A stretch of DNA of 64,000 nucleotides. Source: Paracyclopina nana. Lineage: Eukaryota > Arthropoda > Copepoda > Cyclopoida > Cyclopettidae. The notes below the pieces were generated by a model. The model had not been told where the DNA came from. It ran no database searches and saw only the letters and a list, made by a program, of their open reading frames with translations. Numbering within the stretch: position 1 is the first letter of the stretch; each line of letters opens with the position of its first letter. Below are positions 10,101-22,739 of this stretch, piece by piece. Location: the NCBI GenBank assembly GCA_019096065.1, contig JAGUCH010000001.1, forward strand, positions 14,198,001 to 14,262,000, in the 5' to 3' direction. Made by a program: the position numbers and the translations under genes.

Positions 10101-13100
10101 AGGTATTAATGCCCAAAGTGTAATATTCAGTGCTAATGAGGTGCCCGTCTCTATGGTATTATAATGAAAGAGACCTACCTAAGCAATTCTTGCATGAATA
10201 CGAGCCAATTCAATCAACTGTGTATCAGCAGATTCTGGTCAACCATAAAACTTTTTGAGTTTGCCCTGGCATGTTCAACTTGAAAATGTCTATTACAAAT
10301 GATGGGATAAAAAGCGCAAATCAAATAAAAGAACTATTGTCATATCTGCCCATAGAAATTTCTCTGTTTGTGTCTCGTTGCTGCCAAATCTAGTTTATAT
10401 GCAAATAGCTGCTATTGGACCATGATGGTAGCATACGTTTCATTAAAAAAGGGGACAGACAGGTCAACTTGCAAGCAGAACTTGGACTTGAGTGTGAAAA
10501 AGGAGGTGATTTCTCATAACACTGGCACCCAAAAATTCAAGGCCATTTAAAATACACATCGAACACATAAGCAGGCAGAAGAGAGAGGAGAGTTTAAGAA
10601 GTAGCAGCAGCAATTCTTTACAAGTAGTAAGTCACTAAAATACCTTGCTCCGCCCTGATAAATTTCGTGATCGAACCAGTAATCTCCGAGGGCGGAACTG
10701 CAGATTTAAGCAAGGCAAAGAAAGGGAAAAGTAAGAATAAAAATCATCAACTTCATTGAAGAAGGGGAAAAATCTCGTGAATCGCCTCTTGTAGTAATAA
10801 TCTATATATGCGCGAAGATCCTCATCTTCACCAGCGTTTCGTTCATCCGTAGAATTAACATGCAATGGTCTAACTAATAATAATAGATAATGCTACTGCA
10901 ACAATCCAGATTCGGTTATTTTGTTGCCCTGTGCATGGGATTGTTCATGTGCAACACGGAGATAAAGAGCTTCATTGTAAGCCGAAAGGCCTCAAATCAA
11001 GCAATTACTAAATGTATGAGGCCAAGTTGTTTGCTGGTGCCAGTTACCAAGCTGACTTTTTGATTAAATGGGGGCTTTGCCAAGTCTGTAGCAATAGCAT
11101 GCTTCTGCCATACTACTTTTTCACTTTTGGGTGGGAGCTGAATTATGGCAAGTCTGGACTCAGTTACTGACTTATGGCTCTGCAACAAAAGGCACAGATG
11201 CATATTGCTATTTTGAACCCAATAGATTTTATGCCAGCTACTTGAACACTGGCAAAGCCCCTTGACAATTTTGTTGCGAGGAGGAGCGGGATGATACTTT
11301 TCTCTCTTGCTTTCAAGAACACTGCATGAAGTTGATCTCTCAAGTTGCTTTTTTTCATTGTCTGATTTGTTGTTGCTGTTCTGTAGTTTCTGTGAGTAGT
11401 TGTGTGTATCGGATTAGCCACAAAACAAAGTATGCTAGTCTGAATGTTGCTTCCACAACTTTTTCCCCTCCCCACATAGAGCATATAGTACCATGTGAGC
11501 TACTGTTTCCCCTTTGAGGGCATCCCGAACCTAAAAGAGGATTTCAGGCCTTTATATCAAGGCTCACCCATACAACTACTTGTCTTAATACTCTAGATAG
11601 AAGAAGTGGAAATCCGGCGGGATTTTACCATGCTGGTTCTATACGCGGTGGTTATTTCGTTTTTGAAACCCACCATCACCACCACTTTCATGCCTGCTAC
11701 CAAGACAGCTCATGTCAATAAAAGTCAAAAGAGTTGGCTACTCTTTGAAACTGTACCTAAAAGCCAAACAACAAGCTGTAGCTGTCAGTGTTTGTGACGT
11801 CACACTCTCAAGGAAGGGGCGAAACGAAAACGAGAGTGATTTTTTTAACTCTGATGGAAACGTGTCCTTTTTATAGGAAAATGTCAGCTATAATGGGCTG
11901 GGACTATTTTTGTTGCTCACTAAAAGCTACTTTTTATTGCATTGACAAAGAGCGCCCATAAAATGGAGTTTACGACACTGCTCTGAAGATAAAAAGAAAC
12001 GAACCCATTTTCGTGTCGCCCCTATTTAATTGTTTTGATCAGTTGCTGCAGCAGCTAGCAGCTGCTGACCCATAACAGCAAAGTTTCTATATAGTGTATT
12101 TGCAATTATCTCAGTGCATGGCTTCGAGTGTGAGTCTGATCAATTACTATAACTGCCAAATGCATCAACATCATCATTGTCGTGATTTGTTGAGGCCACT
12201 GCTCAAGCTGAAAATCCGGTGATTTCCATAAGAGACTACAGTTCTATACATAGGGGAGATAATGCTGTATTGAGACTGATGACATCTGGTGGCTGGTGGT
12301 CTATTATTACAAACCATGATGCAGTCTTTTGTCAAAAGAAGAATCTGCCGTTTTTTCTGCAGCAGAAACGCAATATTTCTTGGGCTCTACTCATAAATCA
12401 CACCAGTGCATTTCCATCTGAAATCAGTATTGTATCTGGAACAGCTATGGGTGCTTCAAAAATAATGCTATTTATATGTACAGCAAAGCTTTGACATGGC
12501 AGAAGCTAAACTATGGTAGCACACCCAAGGGACCATCAATTTATTGCGCTGATTAGAAAATACCCCTTTGTCATGCAAAAGCAACATTTTGTTATGGTGA
12601 CAGAGAGAGAGAGAGAGTAATTAAAACTCTCCCTTGTACGCTGGTAATGCTTTTTAGGTATGTAGTGGCAGGCCATTTTTGGGGGGAAGGCCAAATAATG
12701 GGATTCCATGTCAAAAAGTAATAATAATCATGATATTATATCAAGATCAGATTGGTTCATTATGTTTGACATGGCATGTGTACGTTCCCATTTTGAAGGC
12801 CACAGCATATTCTTTTTAGGTGCAACAAATCCTCTCATCATAATACGCCATATGAGCTGTCATATGTGAAAATATTCTAGGAAACAACTGAGGAACAGAG
12901 AAAGAGAGCAGAAGGAAGAAGAAGAAGAAACTTTGTTAATAGAAAGAAGAACCCCATGAAGAATAAATGTCACCAATTTAGAGGCTGGAGGTCCTAAGCA
13001 ATGGTGATAACTGCAAATTTGCTTTCTTTGTACACGGCCATACGTACTTCTTCAATGTTGCAACATGAAGGAAGTATGTATTTTTAAAGCTACTTAGATA

Positions 13101-15589
13101 GACAAAAGAAGGATAATCTATCATTACTTTTGTAGCAATACTTGATAAGGAATATAGTTATTTTACAACTGTTAGTAGTATAGTTAGTGGAGGTCTCGTA
13201 AGTTGGAACATCCAAGAGAAAGGTTTTGTGGCATATTGTCAACCTTGAGCTGACCCACAATCATGGGTCAACACAAGTGGCTAAGGTGTGGTGGTAGTAT
13301 GGATGTACTAGTGTAGTGCTGGTCAATATAGTGTTCAGTGTGCCTGTCTTGACTGCATGTACATGTAGTTATTCTAGTTTTACGGCCATTTATATGCCGG
13401 CAGCACTGATTAGCGCCGAATAAATGGCGAGCATGAATTTGTCTCTGAGTGAGTGTGGCATGTCAGAAAGAGATGCAGAAGAGGAAGAATTTTTGCAAAA
13501 TTTTGCATTTGCAAAAAGTAGTGTACTATGGTATATGGTAGTCGTATTTTTGGTGGCAGGTACCTGGCTCCTTCCTCCTCATCGCCGTGTTTAAAGATCG
13601 AGGCTTCATCATAAATGCAACTAAACAATTAAGAAATTAGATTGCGCATCTCACGTCAGCAAGCTTTGAATTTTCGCGCGCTTCTTAGAACTGCTCCACA
13701 ATCCGGCACAGCATAGAGATGATGGTAAATATATATGGTAAAGGACAACGAACAACAAGAATATAAAAATAGTAAAAAATTATCTGCTCCTATAGCCGAT
13801 CCGAGGGACTTTTGGGCATGAAAAAATACTGGTTGAGCCAAACACTGCAGCAAAAAATTTGCAGCGTCATTCAACCAGTCCCAAGAGTTGTGCTAGTTTT
13901 TTTCGGGCCAAAATGTTGCCTTTTTGCTATTGTTGTCACACACTCGCACACTGTGATTCTGATGTGGGGGAAAGTGCGAAATGGACGTGATGCTAGAAAG
14001 ACGAGCTGTTGCTGCAGCCCACAGTCGTGCGAGCGTGGATGTCGTGCGCAAAATCAGATCGAAAAATGGATACAATCCTTTGCTAATTAGTGCTCTCGTA
14101 GGCGAAAAATGATTGTTTTCTCTAAAAAGCAGATGATGAAGAATTGTAAAATAGGATATGAGACTTTTTTTGGGGTGTGTGGGCTGGGGGGAGACTGGAA
14201 ATGACGAGGGTGGTGGCTACAAATAAGTCCAATAGAAAAAATAAATATCTTTCTTGCTGAAGTATATGAGCGTTGTGGCAGAACAAAAGTGTCTAGGTAT
14301 ATAATTGTAAGCACGTTGTATAAATGAGGTGGACTTGTTCTAGAAAACAACATACAGATTAAGGAGACCGATTAACTTTAAATAATGCTTGATCAGCAGA
14401 TTATAATTTTCAGCTCATATATCATACCCTACGAATTGTTGTTGTAGGTCGCGATAATGTAGTATTTTCCCCTTTTCATCAATTATCATAGTTATAGCAA
14501 TAATGGTAAGAAAAGAGTGATTTTAGGGCGTGTAGAAAAAGAGAGTACTAACCTGAGTACGAAGCAAGCCGTCGAGATGACGACCATCGACAGGGAAAAA
14601 CATGCGATGAACTGAAAGCAAAAAATCACTTACATTTTGGACGAGAGACGTATGGCTATGAAAGCTCAAAGTTCACGTTGTTGCAATGTGGCTCAGAAAG
14701 GTTGTTACTTTTCGGCTCAAGTTTCCAGCCAATCAGTTTGTATTTTGGGTGCCGTATTCTCAATTAAAAGCAAGTACGCGAGTATCAAATGGATATGTTG
14801 CCGCTAACGAATCCTTTCTTGTTCCTAGCTCGAAATATCGTCACAATGCGACCAAAGTGCATCATGCTATATGCCACACTCGCGCGCGCGTGACACTTTG
14901 GGGGCAACTGCTGCTGTTGCGGTGACATTTGGGAAAATGCGCTTGCTGTCTGTGCCACTTGGTACCGAAGCTATTCTAGCCATTTTTCCTACCTGAGCCC
15001 CTCTGGAAGTGGATGGGTACTCGAAGAGGTTCCACAGGCTCTTCCGCATCTTGCCATACCAAGTGACTCCAAAGTCCTCCACTTTTTCCCGCTCGATTTC
15101 CCGCTGTTTCTCCGATTCCTCGGTGTCGATTTCCTTGACGCAAATCTCGATTTCGGGGTAGTATTTGACGGCACAGCAGGGCTCGACGAGGAGCTCGTCG
15201 AGGCCCCAGTAGGCCATGTCCTCGCGGGTGGTGTAGGCGCAGTTGGTGGCCTGCAGGTGCAAGTGGCCAGTGCGGTAGGCGTCGAGGATCTCGGCGAAGC
15301 TGGTGTAGTTGTGGTCGAAGAAGTACTCGGCAGCCTCGAAATCGAGGTCGGAGTCGCGGCCGGGCTTGTAGCGGTCGCAGAGCATCGCGATCTGCTCGGG
15401 GGTGTTGGCGTGCACCAGCTTCCATAGTCGGGAGCCGGGGAAGTTGGCCAAATGCTTGCGCAGGACCTCGTATTTCCGGCCTCCCACGTTGAGGACGACG
15501 GACTTCGCGGACTCGCCGATCGTGCCCGTGATCTCGAGGCTGCTGGGCCCCGAGGCCCCGTTGCCGTTGGTCGAAGAAGAGGCCGCCAT
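7187..15589 (-). CDS. Voltage-gated potassium channel, Kv2/Shab-like
   Basis: Pore-forming alpha subunit of a plasma-membrane voltage-gated K+ channel, 486 residues. Exons: 14993-15589, 14553-14611, 7986-8310, 7682-7931, 7187-7416; all GT-AG, with phases agreeing.

The T1 tetramerisation domain (about 30-145) starts VVLNVGGRKYEVLRKHL and includes AEYFFDHNYTSF and YWGLDELLVEPCC. S1 is split over a 59-base exon. S3 is LNVVDLLAILPYLFSF. The S4 sensor is RLVRVTRILRVFKLVRH (about 330-346), with a positive residue every third position. S6 carries PVP (438-440).

Spacing and sequence from S2 to S6 are closest to Kv2/Shab, but T1 is divergent and the C-terminus is short. The selectivity filter crosses the last intron and reads TVGYG followed by Thr412, where most Kv channels have Asp. 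The start at 15589 is the first in-frame ATG after an upstream stop. Confidence 0.94.
8311..14552 (-). other. Large intron of the potassium-channel gene
   Basis: This 6.2 kb intron separates the S1 exon from the S2-S3 exon. A 12-bp perfect inverted repeat (8350-8361 with 8416-8427) lies just inside its acceptor end. A short GA run is at 12602-12617. An open minus-strand frame at 10635-10865 starts with ATG but has no family features. Confidence 0.7.
8350..8427. repeat. Inverted repeat next to a splice acceptor
   Basis: TGCACAGTGGAC (8350-8361) is the exact complement of GTCCACTGTGCA (8416-8427), with a 54-base loop. It lies about 40 bases upstream, in the sense of transcription, of the acceptor for the S2-S3 exon of the Kv gene. 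Confidence 0.6.
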
Positions 15590-16453
15590 CAGGGCGGTGC
15601 ACTCGGATTTCTGCGAATTGCGTAGTAACTTAAGTTCAGTTATTCAAGTATACTGTTATTGTTATTTATGCTGCTGCAAGAACATGATCCCAGCCTCGCG
15701 CGTCAATAGTTATCCTCCTTGCAAAATAACTCGCCTTGTTGTCCATCATTAGCTAGATCTCCATGCGAGCGATCGAATCACCTCAAATTCCTTTCCGTTC
15801 GTGGCTCCGTTTTGACAAACCGTTTAGCCTCAACTAAGGTGGCCTCCAAAATCCGAGGCTGTTTCTCTCTTCTTCTCTGCAATAGCTGTAATTGTGATCT
15901 CTCGCTCACTTCTTCAGTTCTAAGAGAAAAACGGGCCTCTGTTGCGCCTCGCAACAGCCTTCCTACGACGGCCTTAACTTCACTGGCCTCCGAGGCCACC
16001 CCGAGGCCGTTCGGAGGCCGCAGCCATCATTACCCTCATTTTTCTGGCTTTTTCATTCCACGATGGCACATCTGATACTTCTGAGTTGTGCCCTTTGTTT
16101 TTTCCTTGGCGCGGGTGAGGCCGCAGGCTGCTGATTCGATGAGTGACGCAGAGCGTCAAGTAGATAGCTGTGCATGCAGGATTACGCGTCACGTCAATTC
16201 AGCCCTTGAAAAGCGGGATGCTTTCTGTACTTTTAAAAGAACATGATCATAAATTATCAATTCGGCTATGATGCGGCTAAGAAGCTCGCCAAATAATAAT
16301 GCTTTGATTCGATATTCCGATATCAAATAGCAACAAAATCAAGCCGAACATTCTAATTCTAGCATTCCAGTGAGTGGAATTTTACAGCTCCTCAATCACT
16401 TCAATTTCTGATACCACTGCTCGCAAAAGGGGCTACGCGAAGTAGCTCAAATA
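15590..16453. other. Upstream region of the Kv gene, GGCC-rich
   Basis: This probably holds the promoter and 5' untranslated sequence of the Kv gene. The stretch 15778-16010 is rich in gaggcc/ggcctc, open on both strands, and uses the same codon style as real exons. It has no ATG in its long minus-strand frame and no recognised domain. A noncoding first exon is as likely as a coding one. Confidence 0.4.
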
Positions 16454-16672
16454 GTTCAACTGAATATCAGATCAGAGAGCGGCAATCTTGACTAGCCGAG
16501 ATCAACGCGAGCCCTCCAAAATCTCAGGTCGAGTTTATTACGTTGAAGAGGTTGAGTGACAGATTTCCTAAAAATTGCGCTACCTATGACTCCGTCCACA
16601 GTTTCGACATTTGCAATCTGCTCAGCTATGTGCGTTGGATGATTGCCACTCTCTCTTACAATCAAGTTGAAC
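16454..16672. mobile_element. 219-bp TA-target MITE, copy 1 (Tc1/mariner-like)
   Basis: It starts GTTCAACTGAATATCAGATC and ends with the matching inverted terminus ...AGTTGAAC. Each end is flanked by the dinucleotide TA (16452-16453 and 16673-16674). The terminal repeats share a GAGAGNGGCAAT block about 25-35 bases in. A copy of the same length lies in opposite orientation at 35274-35492. The length, terminal repeats and TA duplication indicate a non-autonomous Tc1/mariner-type element. Confidence 0.88.
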
Positions 16673-16674
16673 TA

Positions 16675-18073
16675 AGCTCAAAGCATAAGAAAGCAGGGGA
16701 GCGCGCGTGCGATTTTGTTTCTGTTTATGTGCGGCTGAAATTGATATTTGAGCTTCGTACGTTGAGAAACGCGCGGAGCAATTTATGGTCATCTTTGGAT
16801 GGATCGAACTCTGGTTTTCTGCCTCCGATCAGAGCTTTTTTGCCATGGCTTCGTGAAAAGAACTGAAGTCGAAGAATTTTCGCTTGGAAGTGGCAAAATT
16901 TAAGCGTGTCATAAAGCACAGATTTGAACAACAAGGGCACAACAGATGGTTCTGACATGGCGGCAAATGCACAGCTCTCTACTACCACGCGTTTCCTGTT
17001 AACGATGACTTCGTCTTCGCTTGCGTCGCTCTTCTTTATGGGTAAAATTTCTTTACCTTCCCAACCTTGAAGTGGCATTATGCAAAAAAGTCCCCCCTTT
17101 TTGTTGCAGTTTTTGACAAGCACAAGTGTAGCTGGAGAGAGAGAGAGTATTACAGCTTAACTCCCGGGATATACAACAATGACAAAAAGTGGCACAAAAG
17201 GTCCAATTTGGCCGCAAATTACGACAATAATGACTCAAAAGTTTCCAAGAGCGTAAAGTATGTGTTACGCCATAAAGCGTATTCTTCGCGCAGTTTTTGA
17301 ATTAGGCGTTCCCCCTTTTAAAAAACTGCTGTACTACATCATAGTATCATTAAAACTGGGAGACTGAAGCCTTAGCATTAAGCCATCTTTGCGTGCGACG
17401 AAATAGCAGTCAGAATCCATCTAGCAAAAAAAATTTCTGGCAACTTTAAAGAATTGTGATTTTTAGCCTCTCTAAAGCATTGCTGAAAACAGATGGACCC
17501 TGGCTTTCACGATTTTTCCAGGTAATTACGGCGTGCAATCAAGCTCTTTTGATGACGACGAGGAATATTTTATTCCATTTGGGCGTACGTACACAGACGC
17601 ATATTGCAAGTCGTCATAAGAAACTGATGTATTGAGTCGGCCTTGAGTTGCACTATTCATTCCAATTCCCCTCAAGAAGAAACAGCAGCGGAAGAAAGCC
17701 ATCTTTTTGCCCATCGCAGGACCTGCACACACACACATATATACGTACGTGTATGAGATTGGGGTAGAATGAGGATCACTAGCAGCACCTTCATAGCTGT
17801 AAACTTTTTACGGCTTCGTGGTAATTTGATAAGATAGCTTTTTCCATTTGGTGGGAACAACTTGGGGAATGATGACATGGGGGTGCTTGCAAGCAAGATC
17901 CTCTGTTTTTGAATAACTTTTTGCCCGAAAAGTTTCAAAGAGACCTTTGCCAGTCTCATTTCTGCGGTGATGAAACTTTCATCGTCACTTTTTTTGGTGC
18001 ATGCAGCTTAGCTTCAGGCCGTTTCACGATTTAAAAAACAGAGACCAGGTAATATTTTATACAATTTAAAGCT
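16675..18073. other. Intergenic region
   Basis: No gene recognised. Minus-strand open frames at 16725-17123 and 17526-17959 lack family features. Short GA (near 17140) and CA/TA (17725-17750) runs are present. Confidence 0.4.
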
Positions 18074-18083
18074 CCTAATCTTG

Positions 18084-18999
18084 GGTCCCCTAATATTACG
18101 GACGCACAGAAACACGGAAATACGGAAATGCCCTCATTTGACCCCTCCAATTAAAATCACACCTTTTCGCGATTCTGTGAAATTAGAATTTAAATAACAC
18201 GAACGCTAATTAAATAGATATAAGCTTGATTGGAATTACACGGAAATGGCTGAACAAGAATAATCAATGTAGGATTTATTTTGCAAACTTGGGTCAACTA
18301 GCCTTGATGAACTATTTGTTCAATTATGAACTGTCCAAAGCAATGTTAGGGATTGAAAATACTCTTTTAGGCTGCTAAATGTACTTATAAAAACTTTGGA
18401 GTTTCCAGAACTGTGCAGACTATGGATGCTGTATGCATATTGTCTCAAAAAATTCATTCTTGGAGAAATTTTACTTATTTATGTTTTAGTGGCTTTGATC
18501 ATTTCAGCTGTATCTTACTTGTAATAACTCTGCAATTTTTGAGTTGGTTTAAAGGAATTTGTGTGATGCATATTGATTCAGAAGCAACCAGTTTGGCACT
18601 GAAATTGAAATAAACTTTGAGTGATCATTTTTCAATAGTCTTAAAATTGACCCCTTTTTTTCCTTTTTGTTTGTCTTAAAACAATTTTACCGCCTGTCTT
18701 ATATACTGAGTTTCATGAGAACAAGCTTATGTACCGAGAACTGATCGCAAAACTTAATTTAATATTTACTCAACTGACATAGTTTATACAATTAACTTAG
18801 TTTTCATTGTTTTAACTATTTTAAGTATTTTTTCTGTCTGTGTTTTTCATCTGAAGTTTACTCCATGTACGTGTTATTTGAATTTAGATTTTACGGAATC
18901 ACGCCGAGGTGTAATTTTTATTATAGGTGTGAAGTGAGAAGAAATGATGCTTTTTCCGTATTTTCCGTCAGGCCGTATTTCTGTGTTTCTTTGCCACCG
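18084..18999. mobile_element. Long-TIR DNA transposon, Mutator-like, non-autonomous
   Basis: Both ends carry related inverted sequence of roughly 150 bases. The left end has GCACAGAAACACGGAAATACGG; the right end, on the complement, has GCAAAGAAACACAGAAATACGG. Similarity continues to a shared AAATAACACG block. The direct repeat CCTAATCTTG flanks it (18074-18083 and 19000-19009). Long terminal repeats with a target duplication near 9 bases point to the Mutator superfamily. There is no transposase reading frame inside. The exact outer edges are uncertain. Confidence 0.68.
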
Positions 19000-19211
19000 C
19001 CTAATCTTGTCTTGAAAGTTTGTACGCATTTTGCGTCAAAATAGGCTCTGCGAGGGATTACTGAGCTGAGAAACAAACACAAACTTAGTTAGAAGCTACA
19101 AAAAGTTTGGAGGATTTTTAAATCTTAGCTTTTATCTACCTTTTGGAATTGAGAAACTGGGCCAGGTTTTTGGGCTCTGTAGTATTTTATGACATTACAG
19201 CTCAAAAATGA

Positions 19212-19225
19212 GTGTGTGTGTGTGT
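19212..19225 (+). repeat. GT dinucleotide microsatellite
   Basis: Seven tandem GT units in noncoding sequence. Confidence 0.8.
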
Positions 19226-19581
19226 CCTCCTGTAGAATTGGACAAAAGTCCCGCATTTTCTGCTCACCTTACAACTACTACAGCCGCCGAAAACTTTGAG
19301 TATAGTTAACCAATAAACAGCATGTCTCTACAAGTTTCACCAAAACTTACGTATCAAACCCACGTTATTCTTAATTTTAGCAAATACAGATGTTTGGTTT
19401 CAGCTAACCATAAATCAGCCAATTAGGTGAGCAAGCAACGCGTTTTCAATATAGGAATATTGTTGCATGTGTAGAATAGCTCCCTTCTCTCTCTAGCTTG
19501 GTTCTCATGCCAATATGGAGTAATGGTTTCTGGAAAACGTTGTTAAAGAAAGCAACTTTTTCAAAGCTCAACTACAATTTA

Positions 19582-19741
19582 AGGGCGTTCTCATATTGGA
19601 CTTTAGCTTACCAAAACTTGATTTTGGTTAACCAAAAACTGGTTTTAGTCAAGCGCTATGTAGTGGCTACCTACCGAAAACAGGTCTTTGGTTAACCAAA
19701 ATCAGGTTTTAGTTAGCTAAAGTCCAATATGAGAACGCCCT
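19582..19741. mobile_element. 160-bp hairpin MITE with TTA duplication (PIF/Harbinger-like)
   Basis: It begins AGGGCGTTCTCATATTGGAC and ends with the exact complement. The palindrome continues inward through the TTTAGCTNNC and GGTTAACCAAAA blocks, so nearly the whole element can fold into one stem. TTA lies on both sides (19579-19581 and 19742-19744). The TTA duplication and GGGCG terminus match PIF/Harbinger-type elements. Confidence 0.88.
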
Positions 19742-19744
19742 TTA

Positions 19745-22731
19745 GTCATTCCCACAATAGGCAGGTCGGAGCACTTCATAAAAAGCCCATTATTAAATTG
19801 CAAATGTTATGGTTTGAGGCATGAACAGTGTCCAAATTGGCCGTTGAAAATGCTCAACAGATTCCAGGCTACTGGAGATGTACAGCCTATTTATGGCCTT
19901 GGAGGAGCGCCAAAAAATAGGCCTTCAGACCATCATTAAGAACAAGGCCAGGGGCGAACAAGTAGACGAGAGGACGACACACATTTATCAGAGAAAGATA
20001 CTCCAAGGACTCAGAGTATCTGCCAAAAATAGTAGGCTAAATTGTTGCTGTAGTCGTAAGGAAAATAGACCTCTCGAGTAAAGCGATGAAGTTCCATCTA
20101 GATCGGTGGATCGGCCTCACCTTTCACCTCCTGCTGACCCGGGCCTTGAGACAGCTGTATAACAACACATTGATGGAGCGAGACAATAATTGCCCTAATT
20201 AAGTTAGCTCGATTCTTCCAACCTTCAATACAATCTCATAAGGGAACTTTTGCTCCTGCTAAGAACTGTCATTAGCTCGACTCCAGCATGGAAAGCTCAG
20301 CAGCTAAGCGAGATCCAAACCCATGCAGCAAACCAAATGTAGTAAAGAACTCCATGGTGTTGCTGGTTGGAGTCGAGCCATTATTGCTGGTTCGATCTGT
20401 CATGTTGTTCTTGCCATAGTTTTCGACGCCTTACTCCTGATGAGGATAAATGATGATGCTACTGAATATAGCATGAAAACATCATTTTCCATCCAGATCT
20501 TTTGCTGCCACAGCCCCTCATGCTACAAGCTCAGAAGATCATCAAAAACTGCCTCCAAAGAAAGAATAGAAATTTCACTGGCTTTCCCTGGCGGCTGTGG
20601 TGGAAATCATTCTTCCAATGCTGTCTTATATAGACAAAACCTTGAACAACAAGCAAGCTTGGCTTACATTCAATACAGATCTGTAAGTAGTATTATTGGG
20701 CCTTTCTCGACCATTTGCTCCTACAAGTGCGCTGCTGTTGTCTGGCACAGTGGGGTGAAAGGCTGGGCAAACAGTGCAGATCTCCCACAAGTCTCAATTA
20801 TGGATCCTTTTGGCCCACCCTCTTGCCCCAGTGTGCTTCCTTATTGCATGGTTAACACCAACTTTACCTTTCATGCGCATGCAAACATTTATTCGATCAT
20901 CAGTAAGGGGTGTAGTAATGGTTCTTCTTGTCTCTAGCCTCACTACTTATCCCATTTTTCATTTTGGTGGCCATACCAAGCACAATTTCTCTTCTTTGTA
21001 TTGCTCTGTTCACTTTAACACCTATAAGAGAAGAGCAACATACGTTATTGGATTCATTGTATTATGCATCAAAGAAAAGGGGTCAGAAAAGTAGGTAACT
21101 TGCAGTTAAGCGATACATGACATCCTGGCTCTAAATTGTTATTTAAAGGCTATTAAATAATAAAGCCGCCTAGCTTAATGTGTTGTGCGTATCTCGCGCC
21201 TTTTTGCTAAATTAGCCGAGTCCACAAAAACTTTTCACACAGTTTCATAATTAATCACAGTTTAAACTTCATCCTTGTTCCCTCAAAAAAATAGGCTTGC
21301 CCAAAACACATTCTTTTTAACACTCCTTGAATCACTGTTAAGAGCTGCAACGTTTCTTATTGTGAAATAGGGCTATTCAGTGAAGCACAACTTTTTTCGT
21401 GGTCTTTTTGGAGCTCACACTTCACACGTGTGACAAAAGGCACGTGGTAATCAGTCATGTGGACTTGAGGTAAATACAAAAAGCTGACGATACCACCTTC
21501 GTATTTTTTCCATATGGGCGTTGAATGCAACCTAGAAGAATTGACCTTTTAAAAGTGGCTGACTCTAAGGCTCTCTGAAGTGCTGATGGGTGCAGAAATG
21601 TTCCTCGTGCTCAAGGCACACGTGCATATAGTTTTTTCAAAGACAGGAAGTTTCCATGACCATAGAAGTTGCTCCAATCCTAGGTGGTTTAAAGAAATGC
21701 TACAATGCACTTAATTTTGCCACACTTCTTTTCAAGCCCAAATGAACGATTTCCTTGCTCTTTTTCATCTCTTGAAAAAAGAAAGCAGAGCTCGATTGAA
21801 AAAGAACTCTGGGCTTTATGTGTCCCTAAGCACTACTCCTGTGTGATCCTGTTGTGTGATACTGCAGCAGGGTCTTTTACCCACAAATGCTCCAATAGAC
21901 GCTCAGAGACCCTTTGATCATCAAGGTTACCTTGAAAAATTGTAGTGACTTTTTGCCAGCTTCATGTAATGGCATGATAGTCTGTACCTCACTCAAAATT
22001 GCTGAATTTCATTCATGCTTGGCATAATATTTTTGAATACTTAGTTTGGACATTATTCACATAAAAAAGAAAGAGCAATTTGATCTGCAAAATGAAATTA
22101 TGATTTTTTTGTGACTTCTTGGAAAAATGATTCAAGTGACCCTGTGTCAGCCCTTAAAGTCAAGAAGATTTTTTTGCTCTGATGCTATCCTCCTTTCTTG
22201 CACACCATATGTGTGTAAGGCCTTGCAAACCCATCTCACTTTTCAGTATCAAGACTGGATTGTCCTGACACTCTATAGCACAAGAAGTTTTGTTATGTGA
22301 GAATTGTCAAATGTTGGTGCTTTTGCCACTGCTAGCTGCTAGGCTCTTGGACATGTAGGACCCAGCAAATAAGATTATGGCGGCGTTTATCTGACATCTG
22401 CATTTACCATAGTTTTTGCATTCCCAAATTAAAGAACATCCAACATGGCGGAAACTTCTTCCTCTCCTTCCCAATAATGCACACAGTTATTTTCCCTAAA
22501 TCAAGGTCAGGAAAAGTTGTTGCAAAGTTGTTTATGTTGCAGTGCGCGCGCGCGCTCTCGCGGCCCAACCCGATTAGAGCGAAACTGGTTAACAACAATT
22601 GACCGGAAGAAAGCTAGTAATCATTCCTTTGTAGCCCTGATTGGGTATTGTGGTCACCAACGCGAAATTTCTTGTTACGAACGTGCTACAGAATTTCCTT
22701 AACGCTTCATCAACTTACCAGCCACAAATGA
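19745..22731. other. Intergenic region
   Basis: No gene recognised. The open frame at 20323-20937 (204 codons) is long but shows no domain, signal or biased composition. An 11-bp inverted repeat (GCTCGACTCCA at 20275-20285, complement at 20368-20378) is present. A CG-alternating run lies near 22544-22555. Confidence 0.4.
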
Positions 22732-22739
22732 GCGCTCGG

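Noticed and set aside
16543..16866. 107-codon plus-strand frame
   Set aside because: It overlaps the 219-bp MITE at 16454-16672, and the shared part reads only as transposon sequence.
17526..17794. Signal-peptide-like start joined in phase to a short Cys-containing frame on the minus strand
   Set aside because: The join would need a 24-base intron, too short for an arthropod spliceosome; probably coincidence in a CA/TA repeat.
20323..20937. 204-codon plus-strand frame in the gene-poor centre
   Set aside because: No domain, signal peptide or consistent exon chain; one or a few frames this long are plausible by chance in 64 kb.
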